Source: Saccharobesus litoralis (GTDB taxonomy: Bacteria > Pseudomonadota > Gammaproteobacteria > Enterobacterales > Alteromonadaceae). From it: a stretch of 64,000 nt of DNA. Below the pieces are notes generated by a model that worked only from the letters and a program-made list of their open reading frames with translations, was not told the DNA's origin and did no database searches. Position 1 is the first letter of the stretch, and each line of letters starts with the position of its first letter. The stretch covers positions 4,070,065 to 4,134,064 of the forward strand of contig NZ_CP026604.1 of the NCBI RefSeq assembly GCF_003063625.1, in the 5' to 3' direction. Below are positions 8,718-19,128 of the stretch, in pieces. Position numbers and translations under genes: made by a program.

Positions 8718-10385
8718 TTAACCAACTTTTAGCAGTTTACCTTCTGAATATTTAACCGTTAAAGCGTCATAGTCACGCTCAGTGTGGCAGTTCATCTTAC
8801 CCAATTTAACCTTAGTATTAGCATACATCTTTTGGGTTGTGACGACCTTAGCAGCCGCTAATCCTTCTTCTATTTGCTTATTTAACTTAGTTTGCGCATG
8901 CAACAGTCTTTTTAAAAGTTTGTTGTGTTCGTTATAGTTCGCTTTGGTTTTGGCTAACAGTTCGGCTTTTGAGCCATCGTCTGGTAATTTTTGTAAGTGT
9001 TTCCAAGCAAGTTTAATATCTGCCACCACCAATTGCTTTTCATCAACCAGTTTATTGACACTAATTAATTTAGTTTGTAATGAGCGATAATGCGGAAAAA
9101 GTGATATATGAGTATGGGTTGAAGCGGCTGCACCAATGGTTGCACATTCCACACTTTGTTCGACTTCAAACCAGCCACCGACAATTTTACCACCAATATT
9201 TTTGTCGTGACCGCCTCGTACTTTTTTCGCCTGTACTTTACTATGCATTAACTGCGCTGAAACGTGCACTTCACTTTGCGTTTCAACGTTAACATATTGA
9301 ATATACTTCGCTGCAACTATCCCTTTAGCTTTAACATTACAGTGAAACTCGGGAAGTGCGTCGCCTTCAATTTCATCAGTTCGACGCCCGACAATGCCGC
9401 TCGCAACCGTTAAATCACCTTCAACATCAATATCAGCGTTTTCAACAAAACCTGTAATCGTCACATCGCCACTAGCTTTTAGGCGCATGCCTTCAGCAAC
9501 GTCACCATTAACAACGACTCCGCCTTCAAAATCGATATGCCCTGTTGTGATATTAACCCCTGTAAGCATTAAAACATTATCGACACGCATACCTTGTTCT
9601 AGCACATAAGGTAAACCTGCCATCTCAGAAATAAGTAGATTGGGATCAGAGTCGGATATTTTGACACCCTCGCCTACCTCAAACGCAATTTCTTTGCCTG
9701 GCTCTGGTTGCAAGGTATCACCTTGTACGGTAAAACCGGGTTTGCCTAATGTTGGTGGGTGGCGACGCATTAGCTCAGCGCCCTGCTTAACCGATATGAG
9801 TTCACCTAAGTCTCGCATATCGACTTTGCCTGCGGCGCCGGTTTCTTGTGGAACTAAAATGCGATCACGTGCGTTTTTAGTTAATGATTCAAAAGTGCTG
9901 TCTTCACCCTTGACGGGATATTTCCCTTTAGCCAATTCTTTAACAACGGTTTGCCCTGGCTCACCTTCTTCTATCGCTGTAGCCAGTTCTTTTACGGCTG
10001 TTTGATCGATGCCCATTGTTACGCCGACTTGGCTTAAACAACGAATAATTTGCTTAGCTGTCAAAGCGTTGCCGCCAAACGGACAAATCACTTCCGCACT
10101 GGCCGTCATTTTATCTGCACTTAATTTTATTTTTATTTTAGCGCCGCGCTTTTCAGCAATGACATGACGAAATTCTTTATCCGCTGACGTTTTGGTGACT
10201 TTCTCATTAATAAGAGCAACCGCATCTTTGGCTTTTTCTTCATCATAGTAAAAGTTTGCAAATTCAGACTCTTTAAATAAATTAGTAATGGTATCGAGGA
10301 CAATTGGTGTTGCTTGCGCCTCAAAAGACGCGACTAACCATAGTTTACTGCCAGCATCATCGATTTGGTAAGTGAGTTGCGTCAT
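8718..10385 (-). CDS. DUF342 / FapA-family polymer-forming-like protein
   Basis: 555 residues of the DUF342 (FapA) family. An N-terminal alpha/beta region is followed by a right-handed beta-helix-like core (about 250-400) with repeats such as GVVVNGDVAEGMRLKASGDV and TITGFVENADIDVEGDL. The C-terminal part (about 420-520) is a helical coiled coil rich in Lys, Leu and Gln. No signal peptide, so it is cytoplasmic. FapA in Vibrio links glucose-PTS state to polar flagellar assembly, but DUF342 is broad and no flagellar genes lie nearby. The function here is unknown. Confidence 0.75.
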   Translation of the reverse strand: MTQLTYQIDDAGSKLWLVASFEAQATPIVLDTITNLFKESEFANFYYDEEKAKDAVALINEKVTKTSADKEFRHVIAEKRGAKIKIKLSADKMTASAEVICPFGGNALTAKQIIRCLSQVGVTMGIDQTAVKELATAIEEGEPGQTVVKELAKGKYPVKGEDSTFESLTKNARDRILVPQETGAAGKVDMRDLGELISVKQGAELMRRHPPTLGKPGFTVQGDTLQPEPGKEIAFEVGEGVKISDSDPNLLISEMAGLPYVLEQGMRVDNVLMLTGVNITTGHIDFEGGVVVNGDVAEGMRLKASGDVTITGFVENADIDVEGDLTVASGIVGRRTDEIEGDALPEFHCNVKAKGIVAAKYIQYVNVETQSEVHVSAQLMHSKVQAKKVRGGHDKNIGGKIVGGWFEVEQSVECATIGAAASTHTHISLFPHYRSLQTKLISVNKLVDEKQLVVADIKLAWKHLQKLPDDGSKAELLAKTKANYNEHNKLLKRLLHAQTKLNKQIEEGLAAAKVVTTQKMYANTKVKLGKMNCHTERDYDALTVKYSEGKLLKVG

Positions 10386-10570
10386 TTGATTCGTTAACTA
10401 ATTTTTATTATTTATGGTCTGTTTACATCATCTACTTAACCTTAACAAACCTGACTCATTCAACCTAGGATTTTTTGCGGGTTTTACAAGGTAAGTGAAC
10501 TAAATCAAACAAATCACAGGTAAACTGCTTTTGTTTAACCCTAAAAATAAAGCAGGGTTTGTGCCAATTA

Positions 10571-11248
10571 TTAATCGACAATGGGATGACTATTTTTATA
10601 TTGTTTAAGCAACTGTATAAATTCACTTGGCTTTCTATCTAACAACCCTTCTGCAAGAATAATATGATAACCCGCATATTTATTTAATAAACAGAGCTGG
10701 TTAGCAAACATAGCTTGTACACCTTTGTACTCTTTTGTTTCAGTTTTATAAGGGTCGGTGTTTAAAATTTCTTCACCAATACATTCACCCATTTGACATT
10801 GGCGACTCATTATTTGGGTAAGTAACGCACGTTGCTCAACAATAAGTGACGACATAACGCGTAATGAAGTTTCTTCTAGTAAATTATCAATTGCGATTAA
10901 TTTAATACCGATAAATGGCAGAGCTCTGTTTTCAAGACCTTCTGCTATTGATACTTCGCCAACTCTTCTAATATCAGCCCACCTAACCTTTAGTAATCCT
11001 TTACGGTGGCAATAGATAAACCCAGTATCGTCTAGTTCACAACTGACCACAGGTTCAAATATTTTTAACACACCAATTAACGCACAAATTCCAATCGATA
11101 AAGTCCAAAATATATGAACAACTTTATGCTCGATAACATCCAGATGACTTAATATTAAATAGACGAACAGACCCGCTACGCTAAATAACACAAGGTTAAA
11201 GCCATTTGCTCTAGTTAATGGTTTTACTAAGTGAAGGTGCTTACGCAT
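10571..11248 (-). CDS. DUF2982-family membrane protein
   Basis: About 225 residues with two hydrophobic helices near the N terminus (NLVLFSVAGLFVYLIL and a second around VHIFWTLSIGICALIGVL), followed by a soluble region with a PH-like feel (GFIYCHRKGLLKVRWADIRRVGEV). It matches the uncharacterised DUF2982 family typical of Alteromonadales. The frame opens further upstream at 11320, but the ATG at 11248 starts directly before the basic stretch RKHLHLVKPL and is preferred; neither has a strong ribosome binding site. Function unknown. Confidence 0.65.
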   Translation of the reverse strand: MRKHLHLVKPLTRANGFNLVLFSVAGLFVYLILSHLDVIEHKVVHIFWTLSIGICALIGVLKIFEPVVSCELDDTGFIYCHRKGLLKVRWADIRRVGEVSIAEGLENRALPFIGIKLIAIDNLLEETSLRVMSSLIVEQRALLTQIMSRQCQMGECIGEEILNTDPYKTETKEYKGVQAMFANQLCLLNKYAGYHIILAEGLLDRKPSEFIQLLKQYKNSHPIVD

Positions 11249-11365
11249 TATCAAAAATAATAAAAACTTATGATTAACATCAATATAGCCCAATACACCA
11301 TGGCACGATAGTGCCGACATCGTGAGCAGTCAGGCCAAAACACTTTTTTAATAATTTTTTTAAAC

Positions 11366-11396
11366 ATAAAAAAGGGGGCTAATGCCCCCTACTTAA
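11366..11396 (-). terminator. Strong intrinsic terminator after the chemoreceptor-like gene
   Basis: AGGGGGC (11373-11379) pairs with GCCCCCT (11384-11390) around a TAAT loop. On the minus strand it is followed by a run of T. It lies 16 bp after the stop of the gene at 11412 and insulates the DUF2982 gene downstream. Confidence 0.85.
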
Positions 11397-11411
11397 AAAA
11401 CTAGAATAGCT

Positions 11412-12311
11412 CTATTTTAACGCTTGCAACTCAGACTCGAGTTGCTGAGTAAGCACAGTTGTTCGATCTGCACTTTCAATTGCATGTTGCGTATCTTCTA
11501 CCAACTCTTCCATCGTATGGCGAATATTATCTACACTGCCCATTTGACCTTGTACACTTTCCATTATTTGCCCAACATTTTGTGAGTTAGTGTTAGCAAG
11601 TTCTGCCAACGAGCCTAACTGTCCTGTTGTTTCGTCAGTAATAGCGACACTGGCTTCGATTAAATTTTCAACATCTTTTTGTTTATCGATAATCTCTGTA
11701 GAGATATCCATAATTTTGTGCATTTCTGTTTGGATTTGGTCGGCCGATTCATTTGCGGTATTAGCAAGAGAGCGAACTTCATCTGCAACCACAGCAAATC
11801 CTCGTCCATGTTCACCTGCTCGGGCTGCCTCAATAGCTGCGTTTAATGCAAGTAAGTTTGTTTGAGCAGCAATGCCTTTAATCGATTCAACCAATTGGTC
11901 AATATTTTTACTGTTTTCATCAAGGTTGGCTAGCAACGCAGTAAACTCTCCAATAAATTGAGCTGAACTTTTGATATTTTCAGCAAGCTTACTTAACTGT
12001 TCAATACAGTCTTGACTAGTACTTGCTGTTTCAGACGAGGATTCAAACGCACTTTGTGATATCCGCTCAACTTCAGTAGTTTGCTCTATAAAGCTGCGGA
12101 CAAGCTCAGAACTGGATTCTATTTTAGATAATCGACGACTGGCATTGTCATTTAATTGGTTGGCATTATCAGCCAACTCGCGAGCAATTGCCGCTGCATC
12201 ACATTCAATTACTTTATCTAACGCCGCGGCTTTATCTCTTAATTCACTTAATTCACGTTTGTCTATCAGGGTTTTGTCTTCGGGGATCTGCGGGCTTAAA
12301 AAACTGAACAT
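11412..12311 (-). CDS. Soluble methyl-accepting chemotaxis-like signalling protein
   Basis: 299 residues with no transmembrane segment and no HAMP domain. Almost the entire protein is a helical coiled coil, with the highly conserved chemoreceptor signalling tip [34 protein letters not shown] at roughly 145-180. The tip is intact, so coupling to CheA/CheW is plausible. The N-terminal 40-50 residues have no recognised sensor domain, and there are no che genes nearby. Such short cytoplasmic receptors often sense intracellular state or serve non-flagellar chemosensory arrays. It is followed by a strong terminator and so is probably monocistronic. Confidence 0.85.
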   Translation of the reverse strand: MFSFLSPQIPEDKTLIDKRELSELRDKAAALDKVIECDAAAIARELADNANQLNDNASRRLSKIESSSELVRSFIEQTTEVERISQSAFESSSETASTSQDCIEQLSKLAENIKSSAQFIGEFTALLANLDENSKNIDQLVESIKGIAAQTNLLALNAAIEAARAGEHGRGFAVVADEVRSLANTANESADQIQTEMHKIMDISTEIIDKQKDVENLIEASVAITDETTGQLGSLAELANTNSQNVGQIMESVQGQMGSVDNIRHTMEELVEDTQHAIESADRTTVLTQQLESELQALK

Positions 12312-12501
12312 TTAGAAGCGTTCCTCATTGTTGTAATTATCAAATTTGCTCGACAACGTTTTATCTGACTTTATAGCATAATTGAGCAATTACACCACAA
12401 ATCTAAGCAATTTATTTTGCATTGCCTTTAATAATAGTAGGCATTTCAGGTTTTTACCTAAGTTATATTATTATCGACACTGAAATTTATTTCTAAATGA
12501 A

Positions 12502-13152
12502 TTACTTACTGTTTTCATTTGAATAAGGCTTATACATTAATTGAGCACTGATATCACCAATAGACAGTGGTTTTATTGCTTGATAACCACAATCGGCAAA
12601 AAAAGCTTGGAGTTTTTCAACTGTCACTAATACACCAATCCCTTGGGTATTTTCATGTTCGCTGACTAAACTATCTATAGCGCCAAGCATAAAATGTCCC
12701 ACACCAGCATGTTGGTAATTGGGCTGAACCGCGATAAATGCGATTAAATGATATACAGTATCAGGAATAGATTGCCGAACTATTTTTTCTTTTTCTATCA
12801 TGCTTTTGGTTGAAATATATCCTGTCGTTAACATCATTTTTAAGCGCCAATGCCAAAAACGACCGGCACCAAAATCCGTTAATGGTTCTATCACACAGGT
12901 AACGGCAATTAAGTGCTCGTTGGCGTCATATACACCAATGATCGGTTGTTGCTTATCAAAGAAAAACGTCAACTCCTCTCGGATCGCCGCTCGCAATCTT
13001 TGTTCATAACCTTGATTATTGCCATTAAAGCAATCCATAAAAAAAGGATCGTCGTGGTAAGCTTGAAACAAAATAGAGCTAGCAACGTTTAAATCTTCCC
13101 CAGAAAGAAAAGCCGCTTTTAACTGCTTTGTACCAACATCCTGAATAGTCAT
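12502..13152 (-). CDS. GNAT-family N-acetyltransferase
   Basis: 216 residues with the GNAT fold. The acetyl-CoA binding motif A is IAFIAVQPNYQHAGVGHFML, with the Q/RxxGxG/A signature as QHAGVG, followed by a beta strand GVLVTVEKLQAFFADCGYQ typical of motif B. The substrate cannot be predicted. It lies between the chemoreceptor-like gene and the GGDEF-EAL gene, separated by more than 100 bp on each side, so it is probably transcribed alone. Confidence 0.8.
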   Translation of the reverse strand: MTIQDVGTKQLKAAFLSGEDLNVASSILFQAYHDDPFFMDCFNGNNQGYEQRLRAAIREELTFFFDKQQPIIGVYDANEHLIAVTCVIEPLTDFGAGRFWHWRLKMMLTTGYISTKSMIEKEKIVRQSIPDTVYHLIAFIAVQPNYQHAGVGHFMLGAIDSLVSEHENTQGIGVLVTVEKLQAFFADCGYQAIKPLSIGDISAQLMYKPYSNENSK

Positions 13153-13284
13153 TATTATTCCTCGGTATATACCTTAACAATAATATATTTGAAGGCTATT
13201 ATGCGCAAAGTTCACGGTTAGATTGCCAAAATCACTACGTGTTTTATACGTTACTTTTCAACTTATGCCGTTACAGACATAGCC

Positions 13285-16200
13285 TTAGATTTTATAATTT
13301 TCTATAAAACTGATTAACTCTTTTTCTGCTAACGGTCGGCTAAATAAATATCCCTGACCAATTTCACAATGATTGTCTCGTAAAAAGTCAACTTGCTCTT
13401 GGGTTTCGACACCTTCAGCGATGACATGCATTTTTAGTTTATGAGCCATGGCTATAATGGCTGCTGAAATCGCCATATCGTCGGTATCGTGTGGAATATC
13501 TTTAACAAAGGCTCTATCAACCTTTAAAGTATTAACCGGAAAACGCTTTAAATAACTTAGGCTAGAATAACCGGTACCAAAGTCATCTATCGATAATTGC
13601 ACGCCTAGCGCTTTAATATCTTGCATGTGGGCAATGGCTTCTTCAATGTTACCCATTAGCATAGTTTCAGTCACTTCAATATCTAAGCACTCAGGCTTTA
13701 TTCTAGCGTTTACCATAGCTTTTTTGATGGCATGAGTAATATTGCTATCTTTGAATTGTCTGGCTGATAAGTTAACCGCTATCATATATTGGCTATCGAA
13801 TTTACGATTAATACGACTTATAAATCGACAAGCTTCATCTAGTACCCATTCACCAATTTCAACAATAAGGCCTGATTGTTCGGCAATAGGGATAAACACA
13901 TTAGGAGGAATTTGCCCTTCTTCTGGCTTGTTCCACCGAACTAGCGCTTCAAAACCAAAGATAGTTTTGGATGCTAAATCAATTTGTGGCTGAAAATGCA
14001 GTTCAAATTGTTTGTGCTTAATGGCTTCACGTAATTGGCTTTCAATGACGATAGATTTTTGCGCTGCACTACCCAAAACAGGATCAAAGAAATGAAATGT
14101 ACTTCGTCCAAGATCTTTCGCTTTATACATAGCAAGATCAGCATTACGTAACAAAGACTCCATGTCATCGGTATCTTGTGGAACTAGAGTGATACCAATA
14201 CTTGCGGAAACAATCACTTCAGCACCGGGTAATTTAACCGGTTGTTTAATTTCATTTTGTAAATTATTGGCTACGGCCGCGGCTTTTTCGGGAGTACCAA
14301 CACCGCTTACGATCACGGCGAATTCGTCACCACCTAACCTAGCAATTGTATCTTCATTACGAAGTCGATTGGTTAATCGATTAGAAATACTGATTAGTAA
14401 TTCGTCACCCGCATCATGGCCTAATGTATCGTTAATTCTTTTGAATTGGTCAAGATCAAAATAAAACAACGCAAAAGCATAATGGCCGCGGCGCGTCATT
14501 TCTAATGCTTTACTCAGTTGGTTTTTAAAGTAAGCGCGATTGTATAAGCCGGTTAACGGGTCATGATAAGCCAATTTTTCCATTTGCTGCTGACTACGCT
14601 TGATAAACGAAATATCGTGCGAAGCAGACACATAATAGGTTTTTCCTTGGATATCGTCATCCATCGGCGAAAAAGTTTGTGAAACCCAAGTCGCATTTTC
14701 ATCTTTACTTTTAAGTAGTAAATCACCTTTCCATGATTCACCAGCTATTAATTGCTCATAAGCGGTATCTAATACCCATACCATCTGTTCATCAAAAATT
14801 TGTTGAATTTGTTGGCCTATGGGAGACCCGTCACAATACACTAAACGATTAAATTTAGGGTTGGTATAAACAATTGAAAATGTTTCATCAATAATCGCAA
14901 TTGCCGTTTCACTGTGTTCAACGGCACTAGTTAATAAGCGAGCATTATATTGAGCTTCACTTTTTTGAGTGATTTCTTCTTCCAGACCCAAAATGAGTTT
15001 TTGATTTTCCGCAGTCATGTTGCGCAATGCTCGCGCTACTGTTGCCACTTCATCTTTACGTTGTTTCTCATTGCCTATATCAAACTCACCAGATTTATGA
15101 CGAGAAACGTTTTTAGCGAGTTTTTGCAATCGAATTAAAAATGTGTGGCGTAGCGCCATATACAGTACAAAAGAAAGTGCGATACCAAATACAATGACAC
15201 CTAGAATAATAACAGCTTGGAATTCCTTAACATATTTGTCGGTTACTTTGGTTGATTCAGCGACTGCCACATACCAATCTCGATCCGCAATGGGCTTAAT
15301 AGCTATCCAAAAACCTTGCTCTTTTCCACTTTGATAATACGCTAAACTAGCTTGCGTTCCTCGATTGATTTGACTTGAAATGGCATTCGACAGTTCTTCG
15401 GAAATCAGTGATTTACTTTCTAATGGATTATTCATTTTAGCAGCAAGTTGAGCTAATGCTGCATCATAATCTGGGTGTGAAATAATGTTACCATTACCAT
15501 CAAAAATAAAGGCAAACTGACTACCTTGTTCATCAAACCATTGCCCTAATACACTTGGTAAACTTGAAATAACCACATCACTACCTGTCACGCCAACAAA
15601 TTGTTTATCGACATATACGGGTAGGATTAAACTTGTCATCCAGCTTTGCCAAATATCATCGTAATAGATAGGCGTCCAAATAGGCTTTTTATCTGGGTTA
15701 TTTTTGGGGGTAGCGACAGAATAAAATAAATCATTGGCAAATTTGTGGTCACTTTCAATTTCAAGAGCCCACTGACCAGGGGTAATGCGAATAAAGTCTT
15801 GGTTGCTGATAAAATAAAAGTTTAAAAACTTTGTTCGCATTACATCAGCTATTTCTTTAAAGCCAACAAGAGACGATGCAAATAAATGTTCATTCGAAGT
15901 GGTTAATGCATTGTGATTTGCCAAAAATGCAGCACTGCCACCATCATCACTTCTAAAGCTACCATCAGAGTGTTCGGTTATATTTACTGCTGGTAAAAAA
16001 GGCGTTGTGTAATCTAACTGAATATTTTGCGTTAATTGCGAATTAGCCACTATTGCCAATTTTTCCATGGCCTCAAAGTTTTGTTTCAAGTAACTGCTGG
16101 CAGTTAAAGCGACTTTATTTAGTTTGTCTTCCATGCGCTCGTGACTAAAATCACGTTCTACATTAGAGAATATGATGGCACCCACTAAACCCGATAAAAG

Positions 16201-16287
16201 GCAGCAGGCTATGATTAGGCTGGTTAGTTTAGACGATAGAGAATTAAAATATCTCGCTGGATTACGAGCAAGCATAGTTTCCGTCAA
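13285..16287 (-). CDS. Dual diguanylate cyclase/phosphodiesterase with Cache, HAMP and PAS domains
   Basis: A 1000-residue membrane protein of c-di-GMP turnover. A transmembrane helix (about 20-42) is followed by a large periplasmic dCache-type sensor (to about 350), a second helix (IILGVIVFGIALSFVLYMAL), HAMP, a PAS domain (about 445-570), GGDEF and EAL. The cyclase motif is intact (RLGGDEF) with a product-inhibition RxxD site (RNED) five residues before it. The EAL domain retains FEALVRW, VTET and DDFGTGYSSL, so both activities look competent. It starts at the ATG at 16287 and is divergent from ettA. The ligand of the Cache domain is unknown. Confidence 0.95.
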   Translation of the reverse strand: MTETMLARNPARYFNSLSSKLTSLIIACCLLSGLVGAIIFSNVERDFSHERMEDKLNKVALTASSYLKQNFEAMEKLAIVANSQLTQNIQLDYTTPFLPAVNITEHSDGSFRSDDGGSAAFLANHNALTTSNEHLFASSLVGFKEIADVMRTKFLNFYFISNQDFIRITPGQWALEIESDHKFANDLFYSVATPKNNPDKKPIWTPIYYDDIWQSWMTSLILPVYVDKQFVGVTGSDVVISSLPSVLGQWFDEQGSQFAFIFDGNGNIISHPDYDAALAQLAAKMNNPLESKSLISEELSNAISSQINRGTQASLAYYQSGKEQGFWIAIKPIADRDWYVAVAESTKVTDKYVKEFQAVIILGVIVFGIALSFVLYMALRHTFLIRLQKLAKNVSRHKSGEFDIGNEKQRKDEVATVARALRNMTAENQKLILGLEEEITQKSEAQYNARLLTSAVEHSETAIAIIDETFSIVYTNPKFNRLVYCDGSPIGQQIQQIFDEQMVWVLDTAYEQLIAGESWKGDLLLKSKDENATWVSQTFSPMDDDIQGKTYYVSASHDISFIKRSQQQMEKLAYHDPLTGLYNRAYFKNQLSKALEMTRRGHYAFALFYFDLDQFKRINDTLGHDAGDELLISISNRLTNRLRNEDTIARLGGDEFAVIVSGVGTPEKAAAVANNLQNEIKQPVKLPGAEVIVSASIGITLVPQDTDDMESLLRNADLAMYKAKDLGRSTFHFFDPVLGSAAQKSIVIESQLREAIKHKQFELHFQPQIDLASKTIFGFEALVRWNKPEEGQIPPNVFIPIAEQSGLIVEIGEWVLDEACRFISRINRKFDSQYMIAVNLSARQFKDSNITHAIKKAMVNARIKPECLDIEVTETMLMGNIEEAIAHMQDIKALGVQLSIDDFGTGYSSLSYLKRFPVNTLKVDRAFVKDIPHDTDDMAISAAIIAMAHKLKMHVIAEGVETQEQVDFLRDNHCEIGQGYLFSRPLAEKELISFIENYKI

Positions 16288-16476
16288 TATTTATTGTTTC
16301 ACCATTAAGCAATCTGTATTTGATTCATGAAATTGGCCATGACGATCACTTAGTTATGCATAGAATATACATTCAAAACCGAAAAATTGCACTGTGAACA
16401 ATAACAAAGCTTTAACGATTGGTTAATTCTCAATAGAATATCCAATATTAGTTTCAATCCGTAGGAAATTTTTAAC

Positions 16477-18144
16477 ATGGCTCAGTTTGTTTATAGTATG
16501 TCTCGCGTTGGCAAAATAGTGCCGCCAAAACGTGAAATTTTAAAAGACATTTCTCTTAGTTTTTTCCCAGGCGCAAAAATTGGGGTTCTTGGTTTAAATG
16601 GCGCCGGTAAATCTACCCTGTTACGCATTATGGCAGGTATAGATAAAGAAATTGAAGGCGAAGCTCGACCTATGCCGGGCATCAAAATTGGTTACCTTCC
16701 GCAAGAACCGCAACTTGATCCTGAAAAAGATGTTCGCGGTAATGTAGAAGAAGCCGTAGCAGAAGTTAAAAACGCTATTGCCCGTCTTGACCAAGTCTAT
16801 GCTGAATATGCTGAACCCGATGCTGATTTTGACGCGCTCGCTAAAGAGCAAGGTAAGTTAGAAGCCATCATCGAATCACAAGATGGCCACAATATAGATA
16901 ATGTTTTAGACAGAGCCGCCGATGCATTACGCCTTCCCCCTTGGGATGCTGACGTAACTAAACTTTCTGGGGGTGAAAGACGCCGCGTCGCCTTATGCCG
17001 ACTGTTATTAGACAAGCCAGATATGTTGCTACTAGACGAACCAACCAACCATTTGGATGCTGAATCTGTTGCTTGGCTAGAACGCTTTTTACATGAGTAC
17101 CCAGGCACAGTAGTGGCTATTACCCACGACCGTTATTTCTTGGATAACGTTGCAGGTTGGATATTAGAATTAGACCGTGGCCACGGTATTCCTTGGGAAG
17201 GTAACTATTCTTCTTGGTTAGAGCAAAAAGATGCGCGTTTACAACAAGAACAGAAAGCTGAAAAAGCTCGTCAAAAATCAATTGCGCAAGAATTAGAATG
17301 GGTTAGACAAAACCCTAAAGGTCGTCAAGCAAAAAGCAAAGCCCGTATGGCACGCTTTGAAGAACTAAATAATCCTGAAACTCAAAAGCGTAATGAAACC
17401 AATGAGTTATATATACCGCCAGGAGAGCGATTAGGCGACAAGGTATTAGAGGTTAACAATTTAACTAAATCTTACGATGGTCGGGTATTAATTGATGATT
17501 TAAGTTTTACTGTTCCTAAGGGTGCAATTGTCGGCATCATAGGGCCAAACGGTACAGGTAAATCGACACTATTTAGAATGCTTAGCGGTATAGAGCAACC
17601 AGATAGCGGTTCAATTGAGTTTGGTGACACGGTTAAAGTTGCCAGCGTTGATCAGTTCCGTGATCACATGGATGACACCATCTCTGTTTATCAAGAAATA
17701 TCAGAAGGTTCTGATTTAATCCAAATCAATAACTATGAAATAAACGCCCGCGCTTATTGTAGTCGCTTTAATTTTAAAGGTACGGATCAACAAAAAATTA
17801 TTGGTGAACTATCAGGTGGTGAGCGAAATCGCGTGCATTTAGCTAAGCTACTTAAGGTCGGTGGTAACTTCCTATTGCTGGATGAGCCAACCAACGATCT
17901 TGATGTGGAAACGTTACGCGCGCTTGAAAATGCGTTGTTAGATTTTCCTGGTTGTGCCATGGTTATCTCGCATGACCGCTGGTTTTTAGACCGTATTGCT
18001 ACTCATATTCTTGATTACCGTGATGAAGGTAAAGTGAATTTCTATGAAGGTAACTATACTGATTACGAAGCATGGCTTAAACAAACATTAGGTGAAGATG
18101 CTGTACTTAATCCGCATCGCATTAAGTACAAAAAAATTGGCTAA
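16477..18144 (+). CDS. ettA: Energy-dependent translational throttle protein EttA (ABC-F)
   Basis: ABC-F ATPase of 555 residues that binds the ribosomal E site and couples translation to the ATP/ADP ratio. It has two ABC domains: Walker A GLNGAGKST (near 42) and GPNGTGKST (near 355), signatures LSGGERRRVAL and LSGGERNRVHL, and Walker B LLLDEPTNHLD and LLLDEPTNDLD. The interdomain linker (about 240-320) is charged and helical, including a WVRQNPKGRQAKSKARMARFEE stretch characteristic of EttA. There are no transmembrane segments. The GTAGGA upstream of the ATG at 16477 is a good ribosome binding site. It ends in its own hairpin. Confidence 0.97.
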   Translation: MAQFVYSMSRVGKIVPPKREILKDISLSFFPGAKIGVLGLNGAGKSTLLRIMAGIDKEIEGEARPMPGIKIGYLPQEPQLDPEKDVRGNVEEAVAEVKNAIARLDQVYAEYAEPDADFDALAKEQGKLEAIIESQDGHNIDNVLDRAADALRLPPWDADVTKLSGGERRRVALCRLLLDKPDMLLLDEPTNHLDAESVAWLERFLHEYPGTVVAITHDRYFLDNVAGWILELDRGHGIPWEGNYSSWLEQKDARLQQEQKAEKARQKSIAQELEWVRQNPKGRQAKSKARMARFEELNNPETQKRNETNELYIPPGERLGDKVLEVNNLTKSYDGRVLIDDLSFTVPKGAIVGIIGPNGTGKSTLFRMLSGIEQPDSGSIEFGDTVKVASVDQFRDHMDDTISVYQEISEGSDLIQINNYEINARAYCSRFNFKGTDQQKIIGELSGGERNRVHLAKLLKVGGNFLLLDEPTNDLDVETLRALENALLDFPGCAMVISHDRWFLDRIATHILDYRDEGKVNFYEGNYTDYEAWLKQTLGEDAVLNPHRIKYKKIG

Positions 18145-18173
18145 TGTCTGACAGTCGCCAATGTGGTGAATTT

Positions 18174-18203
18174 GCACTATCTTTTAAAAAAGGTAGTGCT
18201 TTA
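18174..18203 (+). terminator. Hairpin downstream of ettA
   Basis: GCACTA (18174-18179) pairs with TAGTGC (18194-18199), and the intervening CTTTT/AAAAG extends the stem, followed by a short T-rich stretch. It is a probable terminator or attenuator between ettA and the PilZ gene. Confidence 0.6.
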
Positions 18204-18220
18204 ACTTTAAGGTAAAAATA

Positions 18221-18589
18221 ATGGATGATAGACGCAGGTTCACGCGAATTGTATTTTCAGCCAAGGCTAAATTACATTTAGCCGACAAAACATGGAATGT
18301 TGAATTGCTTGATTTATCTTTAAAAGGAGCGTTGGTTAAAACAACAACACCACAAGAGTTTGATCCTCACCACATATATCATATGGAGTTTAGTCTAGGC
18401 GATGCAGAGCATGTTATCTTAATGTCGGTTAATATTACCCATCAAGAAGATAACCAACTAGGTTTGCGCTGCCATCATATTGATATAGACAGTGCGACAG
18501 TATTACGCCGAATGATTGAACTTAATATTGGCAATGACGAGTTACTAAACCGTGATATAGAGCATCTTTCTCATTTTAATGAAGGCTAA
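18221..18589 (+). CDS. PilZ domain protein (predicted c-di-GMP receptor)
   Basis: A single-domain PilZ protein of 122 residues. The c-di-GMP binding residues are present: RRRFTR at 4-9 gives the RxxxR motif, and DLSLKG at 31-36 gives D/NxSxxG. It should therefore bind c-di-GMP and could act as an effector for the GGDEF-EAL protein 2 kb away, though nothing in the sequence ties the two. An AAGG sequence lies before the ATG. A bidirectional terminator follows the stop. Confidence 0.88.
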   Translation: MDDRRRFTRIVFSAKAKLHLADKTWNVELLDLSLKGALVKTTTPQEFDPHHIYHMEFSLGDAEHVILMSVNITHQEDNQLGLRCHHIDIDSATVLRRMIELNIGNDELLNRDIEHLSHFNEG

Positions 18590-18613
18590 TTTTTAACTAA
18601 GGCTAATTAAGTA

Positions 18614-18650
18614 AAAGCCAAGGCTGATAAACAGTCTTGGCTTTCTGTTT
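18614..18650. terminator. Bidirectional terminator between the PilZ gene and yqcA
   Basis: AAAGCCAAG (18614-18622) pairs with CTTGGCTTT (18636-18644) with T-rich flanks on both strands. It sits between two converging genes and probably serves both. Confidence 0.75.
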
Positions 18651-18678
18651 AACCACTTTAAAGACCGTAAGCTTTAAT

Positions 18679-19128
18679 TTAATCAATATTAACAGCTAAA
18701 TCTTTTACCCAACCTTGAGCGTAGTCAACCGGGTCCATCGTTTCACAGGCGTCTATCTCTAATCTATCTTGCAGTGGTTTAGCCGTTAATTGTTTTAGCA
18801 GCTCATCAAATTTCTTACCTGCGCCACAATAACTGTCAACATAGGTTGAATCGCCCATCGCAACAACGGCGTATTTGGCGTGGCTTAAATCAGGAAATTC
18901 AGTTTTCATTTCCTCAAACAGTCCAAGTAAATTGTCTGGTATATCACCCAAGCCGGTTGTCGATGTGACAACAACCCAAACCGTTGGTGCATAGCTTAAT
19001 ACATCTGCTAATGCAGCATCTGTAAACACTTGGGTGATCGTATTATCGGCTAATTCGCCTGCGATATATTCGCCTAGCTCCTCTGCCGCTCCGTATACGG
19101 AACCCACTAAAATCGCGACTTTATTCAT
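18679..19128 (-). CDS. yqcA: Flavodoxin YqcA
   Basis: A short-chain flavodoxin of 149 residues, the same length as E. coli YqcA. The FMN phosphate loop is GSVYGAAEE near the N terminus, and VVTSTTGLGDIPDN and AMGDSTYVDSYCGAGKKFD are the other flavin-contacting loops. It resembles both MioC and YqcA. The genomic context (yqcC-truC-yqcA) decides for YqcA. Its start ATG overlaps the truC stop by 4 bp, implying translational coupling. The electron-transfer partner is unknown. Confidence 0.9.
   Translation of the reverse strand: MNKVAILVGSVYGAAEELGEYIAGELADNTITQVFTDAALADVLSYAPTVWVVVTSTTGLGDIPDNLLGLFEEMKTEFPDLSHAKYAVVAMGDSTYVDSYCGAGKKFDELLKQLTAKPLQDRLEIDACETMDPVDYAQGWVKDLAVNID

Noticed and set aside
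8718-10385. Flagellar assembly gene as part of a flagellar locus
   Set aside because: No other flagellar gene is in the window; only the DUF342 family membership is supported.
18679-19128. MioC
   Set aside because: The flavodoxin resembles both MioC and YqcA, but the operon with truC and yqcC decides for YqcA.
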